From Gimesia sp. (GTDB lineage Bacteria > Planctomycetota > Planctomycetia > Planctomycetales > Planctomycetaceae), in contig NZ_JAVJSQ010000005.1 of NCBI RefSeq assembly GCF_040219335.1, positions 310,001-374,000 on the forward strand: a stretch of 64,000 nt of DNA, given 5' to 3'. Position 1 is the first letter of the stretch. Each line of letters opens with the position of its first letter. Of this stretch, positions 9,511 to 18,923 are shown in pieces. The position numbers and the translations under genes were made by a program. Under the pieces are notes generated by a model. The model saw nothing but the letters and a program-made list of their open reading frames with translations, was not told where the DNA came from and searched no databases.

Positions 9511-11790
9511 ATGTTCCGTCTCCTGTATGAGCAGAATTCAATAACACGAAGTTATCAGCTGATCTGGATGATCGTCTGCCTGTTGGTTTCAGGACAGGGC
9601 ATGCTGGACGCTGCTGATAAGACGCCAGCTCTGGCTGCGGATTCAGCGAAACGGAAGGTGTATTTCACTACGGATGTGGTACCTCTGTTGACCAGGTTGA
9701 ACTGCAACAGTGGGGGCTGTCACGGAAAATCGACTGGGCAGAATGGGTTTAAAATCTCCCTGCTCGGTTTTGATCCTGCCATGGATTATTCTGCAATTGC
9801 GCGGGAATCACGGGGGAGGCGAATCTTTCCCGGTGATCCTGACCGAAGCCTGCTGCTGCTCAAGGCGACGGGGCTGGTGCCCCATGGTGGAGGGCGGTTA
9901 CTGGAAGCAGATTCCGCGGACTATGCGTTGCTGTATGACTGGATCGAACAGGGAGCCATCGGCCCACATCCGGATGATCCTAAAATTAACAAAATTGAAC
10001 TGTCGCCCGGTAACCGTGTATTTCAGCAGCGCTCCAGTCTGAAGCTGCAGGTGACAGCTCACTTTTCAGATGGGACTCAGCGTGATGTCACGCACCAGTC
10101 TATTTACGAATCAAACTATCCGGAAATCGGCAAGGTTGATCAGGAAGGCCTGATTACCACCCAGTCGCGTGGCGGAGTTTTTGCCGTGATGGCTCGCTTC
10201 GGAGAGAAGATTGCTGTTTTCCAGGGAGTGGTTCCCTATCATTCCACGGGGCAGAAAAAACTGACAGGGTATCCCTCGGAAAAACAACTCTCGAAGCTCG
10301 ATCAGCACCTGGTAGCCCAATGGAAAAAACTGGGGATTCTACCCTCGAAACCAGTAGATGATGCGACCTTCATCCGCCGGGTCACTCTGGATATTTGTGG
10401 TACCTTGCCTACGGTTGACGAAGTCAGACAGTATCTGGCAGATTCCCGAGCCGACAAACGGGAGCGATTGATCGATCGACTGCTGGAACGTCCCGAGTAC
10501 GCCAGTTTCTTCGCTTTGAAATGGGCTGATATTTTACAGAACCGGGGGAGCGGCTATGGCACTCGCAATCAACGGGCGGGGACGATGTTGTTCTCTGCCT
10601 GGATTCGTGATTCCATCGCAGCCAACAAGCCCTACGATCGCTTTGTGACTGAGTTACTGACTGCCACTGGCAGACAGGCTCAGAATCCGCCTGCGATCTG
10701 GTACCGTTCGGTCCGTTCGACGCCTGATTACGTGGAGTCGGTGGCACAGGCGTTTTTAGGTGTCAGGGTTCAATGTGCCCAGTGTCATCATCATCCCGCA
10801 GAACGCTGGAGCGAGGACGATTACTATTCTTTCGCTGCCATCTTCAGTCGCGTGGGACGCAAGGGGGGCTTTGCTGATGCCGAGGTGCCTACCAATGAAG
10901 TGATTTATCTCAAAGATGAAGGCGAAGTACATAACCCACGGAGCGGAAAACTGATGCAGCCACGTCCGTTGGGAGGTCCTGATTTTAAGGTGTCACGTTT
11001 TGACGACCCCCGCCGCAACCTGGCAAAATGGATGACCAGTCCGGAGAATCCCTTTTTCGCCAGGACGATGGTGAATCGGATGTGGGGACATTTTTTCGGG
11101 CGTGGAATTATTCATCCGATCGATGATGCCCGCAGTACGAATCCGCCAACGAATCCGGTTCTGCTCAATGAGCTGGCCTATGACTTTGCAGTGAATGGGT
11201 ATGATGTGAAGCAGCTGATTCGAGAGATTACGAATTCCTATGCCTATCGGCTCAGTGCGAATCCGAATGAGACCAATGCCGAAGACCGTCAGTGTTTTGC
11301 CCGTTATTACCCCAAGCGACTTTCTGCGGAAGTACTGCTGGATGGGATCAGCCAGGTTTTAGATGTGCCAACTGTTTTCCCCGGAGGGCCGGGGGTGTTC
11401 CCTGAAGGAATGCGGGCGGTGAATCTACCCGATGAAAATATACGTTTCAATTTCCTGGATGTCTTTGGGCGACCTGCCCGTACTTCGGCTTGTGAGTGTG
11501 AACGGACCGTGGATCCCGCCTTGTCTCAGGCACTCGAACTGGTGAATTCGAAGGAGATCCAGCGAAAACTGACCGACAAAAACGGTTACATCGAACAGCT
11601 GGCATCGAATCAGAAAACGCATTCAGAGAATGTTCGTGAGATCTTTGTACGGACTTTGTCTCGGCCCCCGAGAACATCAGAAGTCAAAACGGCTGTGAAA
11701 TATCTCAATAGCGAAAAGAACCGACATGAGGCGTATCGTTCACTGGTCTGGGCGCTCCTGGCCACGAATGAGTTTATGATGAATCATTGA
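9511..11790 (+). CDS. DUF1549/DUF1553 protein with Ig-like (Big2) module and CX4CH motif
   Basis: This 759-residue protein has a signal peptide ending near residue 35. A PSCyt1-type segment follows with CNSGGCH at residues 65-71, four residues between the cysteines instead of two. A bacterial Ig-like module (residues ~165-245: LKLQVTAHFSDGTQRDVT) comes next, then DUF1549 with a canonical CAQCHHH motif near residue 425, and DUF1553 (NPFFARTMVNRMWGHFFGRG). This order matches planctomycete exported DUF1549/1553 proteins with an inserted Ig domain. It lies between the PPC gene and a DUF1501 gene. Haem binding by either motif is an inference from sequence. Confidence 0.93.
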   Translation: MFRLLYEQNSITRSYQLIWMIVCLLVSGQGMLDAADKTPALAADSAKRKVYFTTDVVPLLTRLNCNSGGCHGKSTGQNGFKISLLGFDPAMDYSAIARESRGRRIFPGDPDRSLLLLKATGLVPHGGGRLLEADSADYALLYDWIEQGAIGPHPDDPKINKIELSPGNRVFQQRSSLKLQVTAHFSDGTQRDVTHQSIYESNYPEIGKVDQEGLITTQSRGGVFAVMARFGEKIAVFQGVVPYHSTGQKKLTGYPSEKQLSKLDQHLVAQWKKLGILPSKPVDDATFIRRVTLDICGTLPTVDEVRQYLADSRADKRERLIDRLLERPEYASFFALKWADILQNRGSGYGTRNQRAGTMLFSAWIRDSIAANKPYDRFVTELLTATGRQAQNPPAIWYRSVRSTPDYVESVAQAFLGVRVQCAQCHHHPAERWSEDDYYSFAAIFSRVGRKGGFADAEVPTNEVIYLKDEGEVHNPRSGKLMQPRPLGGPDFKVSRFDDPRRNLAKWMTSPENPFFARTMVNRMWGHFFGRGIIHPIDDARSTNPPTNPVLLNELAYDFAVNGYDVKQLIREITNSYAYRLSANPNETNAEDRQCFARYYPKRLSAEVLLDGISQVLDVPTVFPGGPGVFPEGMRAVNLPDENIRFNFLDVFGRPARTSACECERTVDPALSQALELVNSKEIQRKLTDKNGYIEQLASNQKTHSENVREIFVRTLSRPPRTSEVKTAVKYLNSEKNRHEAYRSLVWALLATNEFMMNH

Positions 11791-11844
11791 CAGATTGTTG
11801 TCCCAGGCAGAATCCGCCTGGGACAGCTCTGGGAGACGCGTTTG

Positions 11845-13173
11845 ATGTTATCCTTATCAGGAAATCAATATTCCAATTGTGACGGCGTGAGTCGTCGTAA
11901 TTTCCTGCAGTTGGGAGCACCCCTGTTAGGACTGGGGCTGTCTGACCTGTTTCAGGCCCGTGCTAATGCAGCAGAAAAGGTGCGGCCGAAGTCCAATAAA
12001 TCGTTGATCGTCTTCTGGACTCATGGGGGCATGAGCCAACAGGATACGTACGATATGAAACCGCATGCTCCGGCTGAATATCGTGGGATGTATCGCCCCG
12101 TTTCCACGTCCGTACCGGATATTCATGTGACGGAACGTTTTCCCCGGCAGGCGAAGGTGATGCATCACATCTCTCAGGTCAGGTCGGTGCATCATGAAAA
12201 CGGAATCCATGCGCCCTCTGCGCACTGGATGCAGACAGGATATTTCGGTCCAACCCTGGCGCGGAATGCGCCTCAGAAACCATCTTTCGGTTCTGTGATC
12301 GCGCGAACTATCGGTGCGCATTCCGAGCACATGCCCCCCTATGTCACCATCCCAAAGTCAGAAGCCTTTGGCTATCAGGGGGCTGTGTACCTGGGAAAAT
12401 CCTATAACCCGTTTGAAGTGGGTACGGATCCGAATTCCAAAAACTTCAAAATTCCCAACCTGGCTCTACCCGACGGTCTGACTTTAAAAAGTGTCGAATC
12501 GCGGCGGGAACTGCTGAAGCAATTTGACACTCTGAATCGCGAGGTTGATCAGTCGGGAGTTATCGAGGGACTGGATACCTTTAAACAGCAGGCACTGGAA
12601 ATGGTAACGGGAGAACGGGTGCGTAAAGCCTTTGATTTGAATAGTGAAGACAATCGGTTGCGAGATCAATATGGTCGGCATCAGTATGGTCAAAGCGCAT
12701 TACTGGCAAGAAGGCTAGTCGAGGCAGGCAGCAGTTGCGTGACCATCAATACAGGCTATTGGGATCATCATAACGATATCGAAAAAGGGCTGGAGACACA
12801 TCTGCCTCCCCTCGATCAGGCGATGGCAACGCTGATCGAAGATCTGGAAGCACGAGGTATGCTGGATGATGTGATGATTTTCTGCGCGGGTGAGTTTGGC
12901 CGGACGCCTATGATCAACGGCCACGCGGGACGGGATCACTGGTCAAACTGTTTCACCGTGATGTTCGCTGGCGGCGGCATCAAAGGAGGACGCGTGGTGG
13001 GGGCCAGTGAAAAATTCGGTGGTGCTGTGGTCGAACGCAAAACGACTCCCCTGGATCTGCTGGCAACAATTTATCAAAAAATGGGGATCTCTCTGGAAAC
13101 TCACTTCGATGATGCCTCAGGCCGACCGACCAGCATTGTCGGGACCGGAAAGCCGGTTCACGAACTTTTCTAA
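11845..13173 (+). CDS. DUF1501 family protein, Tat-exported
   Basis: I take the start at ATG 11845, with GGGAG eight to nine bases upstream; a TTG immediately before it is also in frame. The 442-residue product has a twin-arginine signal (SRRNFLQLG plus LLGLGLSDL). Its conserved blocks are FWTHGGMSQQDTYDMKP, YWDHHNDIEKG and AGEFGRTPMINGHAGRDHW. It is paralogous to the DUF1501 protein at 2884-4290 but clearly diverged, and each follows its own DUF1549/1553 partner. The molecular activity is not established. Confidence 0.93.
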   Translation: MLSLSGNQYSNCDGVSRRNFLQLGAPLLGLGLSDLFQARANAAEKVRPKSNKSLIVFWTHGGMSQQDTYDMKPHAPAEYRGMYRPVSTSVPDIHVTERFPRQAKVMHHISQVRSVHHENGIHAPSAHWMQTGYFGPTLARNAPQKPSFGSVIARTIGAHSEHMPPYVTIPKSEAFGYQGAVYLGKSYNPFEVGTDPNSKNFKIPNLALPDGLTLKSVESRRELLKQFDTLNREVDQSGVIEGLDTFKQQALEMVTGERVRKAFDLNSEDNRLRDQYGRHQYGQSALLARRLVEAGSSCVTINTGYWDHHNDIEKGLETHLPPLDQAMATLIEDLEARGMLDDVMIFCAGEFGRTPMINGHAGRDHWSNCFTVMFAGGGIKGGRVVGASEKFGGAVVERKTTPLDLLATIYQKMGISLETHFDDASGRPTSIVGTGKPVHELF

Positions 13174-13620
13174 CTAGATGAGACTCAGAAAGTCTGTCTG
13201 TCCTTCCTTCACACAAGCTTCATAAGCATACCAGTCTGTCCATCATTTTCTAAAAAGCTTTTCAAATTTCATCTGGACACAGGGGAGGGGTACCTGTTTA
13301 AATCGAATTGTTCTGAGCCTGGATTGGTTCCAGGTTAAAAGCATATCTAAAAATCGGACATTGCTGTTTGTTCTGGGCCGAAACAGCTTCCGCGCCAAGA
13401 GAATCGCGGGAACCTATAGAGCATGTGGCCGACTGATTCCCTTCAGGTCTTCTGCTCACGCCCGACGATAAGCAGTGTTGCGATGAGTCTTGCACGTTTC
13501 AGTTTCATCTGATTCCTGAAGCCGTGCCAACTTCATTGTTTTCTTATGCTGGCCTGCTGCATGAGAAAAGCACTGTCCTGGCACAGACTGAAAGGGCTCT
13601 GTATTCGCAGAGCAGATGAA
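13174..13620. other. Intergenic region before the large cellulase
   Basis: About 450 bp without a supported gene. The cellulase frame is open back to an ATG at 13546, but residues from there lack a signal-like character and neither start has a strong ribosome site. No promoter or terminator stands out. Confidence 0.4.
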
Positions 13621-16600
13621 ATGAGACGACTTTATGCGACCCTGCTGCATTGGTTCTCTACACAGCACTCTACCCCCCGGCGGTCTCGCGCCACAATATC
13701 TCAACAGACCGAATCGCTTGAAGTACGAACGCTTCTGGCTGCGCATCCGCTGGCCGATGCGCCTGATATCCAGTTCGAAGTTGATAATGACTGGGGCTCC
13801 GGTCGAACCGCGATTCTGACTTTGAACAATGATGAATCTACTGCTTTCACGGACTGGAAACTGGAATTCAAATACAGTGGCACGATTGAGTCACTCTGGA
13901 ACGCCGAGGTACAGAACCTGGGTGGAGGCCAGTACCGGATCACACCTCCCAGTTGGGATGATACTTTAGATCCTGGAGAATCACTGGCGATCGGATTTGT
14001 CGCCAGAGGAACTCACAGTGAACCCACTGATTTTGTATTTATGGGAAATGGTGATCCAACGGATCCGAACGACCCAGGTGATCCTGATCCGGTCATCAAT
14101 GCACCCAATAAACCGAGTGTCAGTGTGCTGGCGGACGCCGGTTCCGGAGGATTTCGAGTGACGATGAATCTATGGGCCGGGGATGCGGCAGATCACTGGA
14201 AGCTGTATGAGAACGGGACGCTGATCTACGAGGCAGACTTGTCAGGCAGTTCCACGCCTCAGACCGACAGCTTGTTGCTGACGGATCGGGATTATGGAGT
14301 ATTCAGTTATCAGGTTGAAGTCAGTAACGCAGCTGGAACTGCGCTGAGTGATGAAGTCGTCTACGTTGCCGGAGATGCCAGTGAAATCGGAATTCAGGGC
14401 GTGGATCTGGCAGGGCAGGCCTTGCAGGTAACGATCGATCAGGCGGCCTATGATTATACTTTGACCTCACCTAACCAGGCGGCGCAATTCAGCGTGGTGA
14501 CAAATAATTCACGCGTGATCCAGGCCGAGATGGTGGACGGGGACACGTTACGGATCACCGGACTGGAGGCGGGCAGAGCTTCGCTGCGCATCATGGATCT
14601 TGAATCCGGTGAAGAACGGTTTATCGGGATCCGTGTGCGGACTGTCGATGGTCAGCTTCCGGGCCTGCCGGATTATGTATCTATTGGCTCAGTGAGTGAA
14701 GATACTTCTGGCGACCTCTCGTTCTGGCAGGATTTTGGTAACAGTGATGAGACCAACAAGTATGTAGACTCGCGTTATATCTATCTCAATGGGGGGCCAA
14801 TTGCGGGATGGCGCAGTTGGGATCCGGACCGGGTCAGCAGTTACGTGCGCGAAAGTATGAAGCTGGGCATGATACCTCAGTTCGTGTACTACAACATTCC
14901 GGATGGCGGAGAAAGTTATACGACTGATCTGGCGCATATCCAAAGCCTGTCGTATATGGAAAGCTATTTCCAGGATCTGAAATTTGCATTAGATACCATT
15001 CGCACCGAAGCAGGGGACGAACTGGTACAGATGATTATGGAGCCTGATTTTATTGGGTACCTGATGCAAAACGCAGGTACCTCTGCGAGTAGTATCTCCG
15101 CGATGACGAGTGCCGCATACAGTAGTGGTGTCCTGCAATCAGGTGTGGATCCGCAATTCGCTAATACGGTAACCGGGTTGATCGAAGCGATCAATTACAG
15201 CATCAGCAAGTACGCGCCAAATGTGGAATTCGGCTGGCAGTTTAACCTCTGGGCGTCACCGGGAATTGAAACACCGATTCCCGGTACAGGTATCGTGCAT
15301 CTGACTGATACGCTGGGTATCGAAGCCGGACGAGCCGCGATCGCCCGCGAAGCGGAACTGATTGCCCAGTATTATATGGATGCAGGTATACTCAGTTATG
15401 GGGCCGGATATATCTCACTGGATAAGTATGGACTGGATGCCGGGGCGCAGAATGGTGCGGCCGACGATCCGGCAGGCAGTACCTGGTTCTGGAACAATGA
15501 TCACTGGCATAATTATCTGTTGATCGTCCAGACACTCACGCAGACAACAGAGCGTGAAATGGTGCTCTGGCAACTTCCGGTCGGGCACATCAACGACAGC
15601 CTGGCCGATAATCCGTATGATGAGAATGGTATCTTCGATCCACTTACCAACACGACTCGTCAGTATGAAGATTCTGCCCCTACCTTTTTCCTGGGGGATA
15701 CGTTTACGGCAAGTGGAGATCGTCTGGCTTACTTTTCCACCAATGCATTGAATGACAGCAAACTGACGGTTGATGGTAACACGATTACCTGGGGTTCGCA
15801 TGTGGAAGAGGCGCGGGCGGCAGGAGTCCGGCAGATTCTCTTCGGGGCGGGTGTCGGGATCAGTACTGATTCCATAGGTAGCGAGCCGACCGACGATTAC
15901 TGGTGGATTACCAAAGTGCAGGAGTATTATCAGGATCCCGTCGCCTGGGAGGGACTCGTAGGGCCTCCTGAAGAGGTAACGCCTGTGGTGAGTATCGCTG
16001 ACGCTACGGTTGTGGAGGGCGAAAGTGGTTCTGTGCTGGCGACTTTGATCATCTCGTTGTCTGAGGCGGCAACACAACCTGTTACGGTTAATTATCAAAC
16101 CTCCAATGGAACTGCGACTGCAGGAGTAGACTATGAAGCTTCCAGCGGACAGATCTCATTTGCTGTGGGGGAGACTTCGAAAACGATCTCGATTCGCATC
16201 TATGGTGATACACAGGTGGAAGCGGACGAGCAGTTTTATGTGACCCTGAGCAGTCCCGTCGGTGCGGTACTGGATGGGGGGACTGCAACCGCAGCTAGTA
16301 CGATTACCAATGATGATGTAGTGACCAATGAAAATGAAATATCAGTGACAACTCCCTTTGAATCATCTGTCACGATTTCGATTGGAACTTCGACTGGTGA
16401 TCCCGATTTTGGCAGTCACGTTCAGCAATATGTGGATGGAACGCTGCTCCCCAGCCAGTATAGCCAGGAGCAACTGGATCAGATTGTGGCCAACTACTAC
16501 GACCAATGGAAGTCGGACTGGCTGCGAGTCGATCCAGGCGGGAATAGCTATCGGGTAGTGATGGATTCACAGGGACGCACTACTTCTGAAGCGCAGGGCT

Positions 16601-18390
16601 ATGGAATGCTGGTTCTGTCGCATATGGATGGTTACGACCCGAACGCCCAGACCATTTTTGATGGTCTGTTCCGTTATTCCCGCGCCAACCCCAGCGAGGG
16701 TAATCCGGACCTGATGGACTGGGCACAGCCCGATGCGTATGGAAACAGCAGTGCCTTCGACGGCGATGCCGATATTGCCTATGCTTTGCTGGTGGCTGAC
16801 GCACAATGGGGCAGTGATGGTGAGATTAATTATCTGCAGGAAGCGATCACCATTATTAATGCGATGTACGAATCGACGATCGGTCCGCAAAGTCATCTGC
16901 CGATGCTGGGAGACTGGGTTGATCCCAACGGCGGTCAGCGGAATCAATGGTCAGTGCGTACCAGCGACTTCATGTATGGTCATTTTCGGGCTTTTGAAGC
17001 AGCGACTCAGACCGGAGCCTGGGACGCAGTTATTTCAGCGACACAGGACGTAATGACGAAGCTGCAGGAGCAATCAGGGACAGGACTCGTTCCGGATTTT
17101 GTGATCGTTGATCCTCAGACTGGTGCAGTGTCACCGGCTCCTTCTGGATTTCTTGAGGTCAACGATCAACACTACTGGTATAACGCGGGACGTGTGCCCT
17201 GGCGTTTAGGTACGGATGCCGTTTTCAGTGGTGATTCTGTTTCGCTGGCACAGGCACAGATGCTTTCTGAGTTCTTTCAGCAGTCATCGGGAGGGGATCC
17301 CTCTCAGATTCTGGGGGGATACCAGCTGGATGGAACACCATTGAATAACTGGAGCGATCCCTTCTTCAGAGCAGCGGTTGGCGTTTCAGCCATGACTGGT
17401 TCTGATGCGGCAGACCAAACCTGGCTGAACTCTGTGTTTGACAGTGTGGCTACGACACACTCGAATTACTATGCAGATTCAGTTTCGATGCTGAGTATGC
17501 TGGTCATGTCCGGGAACTACATCAATCCCGTCAACGGGATGGGAAGTAACGGATTGACGCTGCAGTCGTTTACTCAGCCAGCGCATGGTGAAGTTGTCGA
17601 CAATCAGGATGGCACGTTGACCTATACTCCGGATGCTGGCTACTCGGGGGCAGACAGTTTTGTTTATACGACCGTTTCCGAGTCGGGGAGTGTTACTACG
17701 ACGACTGTGTCAGTGACCGTCGAAGAGGATGTTGCTGCCGTTCCCGAGATGTTCATCAATAATGTGACAGTCACGGAAGGGGATGCCGGCACCGTTCAAG
17801 CAGTATTTACAGTTGCGTTGAGTGAGCCTGCCACAGAGACTGTTGTGGTACAGTTCAATACTCAGGATGGAACTGCAATTGCAGGCATGGACTATCAGTC
17901 TGTCAGTGGTCAGCTGATCTTTCAGCCTGGAGAAACTCAGAAAACGATCACAGTTCCGATTCTGGGGGATGTGGTGATTGAATCTGGAGAAGAATTCCAG
18001 GTGGTGCTTGATAAGGTTGTGGGAGCGACTCTGATTACTGATACGGGGATTGGATCCATACAGGACAATGATGCTCCCGCCCCCTCTGCTGAAGTGGACT
18101 TTACCAACGTCAATGACTGGGGCAGTGGGTTCCAGGGGGCGATTGAGATTCGGAATGAGAGTGATGACATCCTGGAAGAGTGGACGCTGGAGTTCACTTT
18201 TGCAGGGGACATTACTGATATCTGGAATGCTGAAATTGTCTCGCATGTGGGGGATACCTACGTCATTCGTGGGGCCTCGTGGAATGAAGATATTTCAGCC
18301 GGCGGGATGGTCTCCTTTGGTTTTATTGCTTCACCAGAGGGACTGAATGAGCCATTGTCGGATTTCATTCTGAATGGATCTCCGATTTGA
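13621..18390 (+). CDS. Multidomain cellulase: CBM2, barrel-like domain, Calx-beta, GH8, Calx-beta, CBM2
   Basis: From ATG 13621 the product has 1589 residues. It opens with a basic N-terminus and the planctomycete export-type motif ESLEVRTLLA. The modules, by residue, are: CBM2-like (~48-142; DNDWGSG and a SLWNAEV core), FN3/Ig-like (~159-250), a Big2-like segment (~254-343), an unassigned ~430-residue domain (~349-776), Calx-beta (~787-898), glycoside hydrolase family 8 (~930-1300), a cadherin/Big-like segment (~1307-1368), a second Calx-beta (~1375-1483) and a C-terminal CBM2 (~1486-1589). The GH8 call rests on SEAQGYGM and on AFDGDADIAYALLVADAQW, which fits the GH8 signature except for Phe in place of Ser/Thr. 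GH8 enzymes cut beta-1,4-glucans, lichenan or chitosan. The two CBM2 modules point to cellulose or a similar glucan. It is exported or surface-bound. ATG 13546 is an alternative start. Confidence 0.9.
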   Translation: MRRLYATLLHWFSTQHSTPRRSRATISQQTESLEVRTLLAAHPLADAPDIQFEVDNDWGSGRTAILTLNNDESTAFTDWKLEFKYSGTIESLWNAEVQNLGGGQYRITPPSWDDTLDPGESLAIGFVARGTHSEPTDFVFMGNGDPTDPNDPGDPDPVINAPNKPSVSVLADAGSGGFRVTMNLWAGDAADHWKLYENGTLIYEADLSGSSTPQTDSLLLTDRDYGVFSYQVEVSNAAGTALSDEVVYVAGDASEIGIQGVDLAGQALQVTIDQAAYDYTLTSPNQAAQFSVVTNNSRVIQAEMVDGDTLRITGLEAGRASLRIMDLESGEERFIGIRVRTVDGQLPGLPDYVSIGSVSEDTSGDLSFWQDFGNSDETNKYVDSRYIYLNGGPIAGWRSWDPDRVSSYVRESMKLGMIPQFVYYNIPDGGESYTTDLAHIQSLSYMESYFQDLKFALDTIRTEAGDELVQMIMEPDFIGYLMQNAGTSASSISAMTSAAYSSGVLQSGVDPQFANTVTGLIEAINYSISKYAPNVEFGWQFNLWASPGIETPIPGTGIVHLTDTLGIEAGRAAIAREAELIAQYYMDAGILSYGAGYISLDKYGLDAGAQNGAADDPAGSTWFWNNDHWHNYLLIVQTLTQTTEREMVLWQLPVGHINDSLADNPYDENGIFDPLTNTTRQYEDSAPTFFLGDTFTASGDRLAYFSTNALNDSKLTVDGNTITWGSHVEEARAAGVRQILFGAGVGISTDSIGSEPTDDYWWITKVQEYYQDPVAWEGLVGPPEEVTPVVSIADATVVEGESGSVLATLIISLSEAATQPVTVNYQTSNGTATAGVDYEASSGQISFAVGETSKTISIRIYGDTQVEADEQFYVTLSSPVGAVLDGGTATAASTITNDDVVTNENEISVTTPFESSVTISIGTSTGDPDFGSHVQQYVDGTLLPSQYSQEQLDQIVANYYDQWKSDWLRVDPGGNSYRVVMDSQGRTTSEAQGYGMLVLSHMDGYDPNAQTIFDGLFRYSRANPSEGNPDLMDWAQPDAYGNSSAFDGDADIAYALLVADAQWGSDGEINYLQEAITIINAMYESTIGPQSHLPMLGDWVDPNGGQRNQWSVRTSDFMYGHFRAFEAATQTGAWDAVISATQDVMTKLQEQSGTGLVPDFVIVDPQTGAVSPAPSGFLEVNDQHYWYNAGRVPWRLGTDAVFSGDSVSLAQAQMLSEFFQQSSGGDPSQILGGYQLDGTPLNNWSDPFFRAAVGVSAMTGSDAADQTWLNSVFDSVATTHSNYYADSVSMLSMLVMSGNYINPVNGMGSNGLTLQSFTQPAHGEVVDNQDGTLTYTPDAGYSGADSFVYTTVSESGSVTTTTVSVTVEEDVAAVPEMFINNVTVTEGDAGTVQAVFTVALSEPATETVVVQFNTQDGTAIAGMDYQSVSGQLIFQPGETQKTITVPILGDVVIESGEEFQVVLDKVVGATLITDTGIGSIQDNDAPAPSAEVDFTNVNDWGSGFQGAIEIRNESDDILEEWTLEFTFAGDITDIWNAEIVSHVGDTYVIRGASWNEDISAGGMVSFGFIASPEGLNEPLSDFILNGSPI

Positions 18391-18923
18391 TCCCGCGATT
18401 ATTCTCTCTTTGGTGAGACGTATTCTTCTCTGACTTTCTGAGCTGAATCCCGTTTGAAACTCTGTTCCAGACGGGATTCAGTTACGTTAACAGGCAGCGG
18501 GTTGAAAAGTTTAAGACAATCATCGCCGGCGCTCAGGGCCGTACTCTGACATGCTCCAATGAATGACAGCCGACGCATTACACTGTATTCTATTATTCTT
18601 AAGACAGAAGCTGTCAATGAGATTATCCAGAACTGCCAGGCTATGATGGGGATTAGTCATGTAAGATAGAGTAGATGGTGCGACTGAGATTAATATTCTG
18701 CAAGACTTTCAATTTTGAACTCTCATGCTGAGTTTTAGGATTGAGCTATTTTAGTTTTCCTTGGTGGCATCCAACTTACACACTGATGCGGTGCGAATAC
18801 TACATGCCTGTGCTAGAATGCAGGGAGTAGAATCTGCGACTTTGTCCTTGCAGGTCCGATACAAATAATGTGACTGATGAAAATGAACTGATGTCAGCCA
18901 GAGTGGGCACAGGTGGAAGAGTG
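18391..18923. other. Intergenic region with one long hairpin
   Basis: No supported gene. Just after the cellulase stop there is an 11-bp perfect inverted repeat, CTGAATCCCGT (18443-18453) and ACGGGATTCAG (18471-18481), with a 17-base loop. It is not followed by a T run, so it is a terminator-like or mRNA-stabilising hairpin rather than a clear intrinsic terminator. The rest is A/T-rich and unassigned. Confidence 0.45.

Noticed and set aside
13546-13620. Upstream 25-codon extension of the cellulase
   Set aside because: The extension is possible but begins with a Cys/Met-rich segment unlike a signal, and planctomycete proteins with the SLE-x-R-x-LLA motif usually have only a short basic stretch before it. 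I prefer 13621 but cannot exclude 13546.
18443-18481. Hairpin after the cellulase as an intrinsic terminator
   Set aside because: The stem is perfect, but there is no T run on either side, so I describe it only as a hairpin in the intergenic entry.
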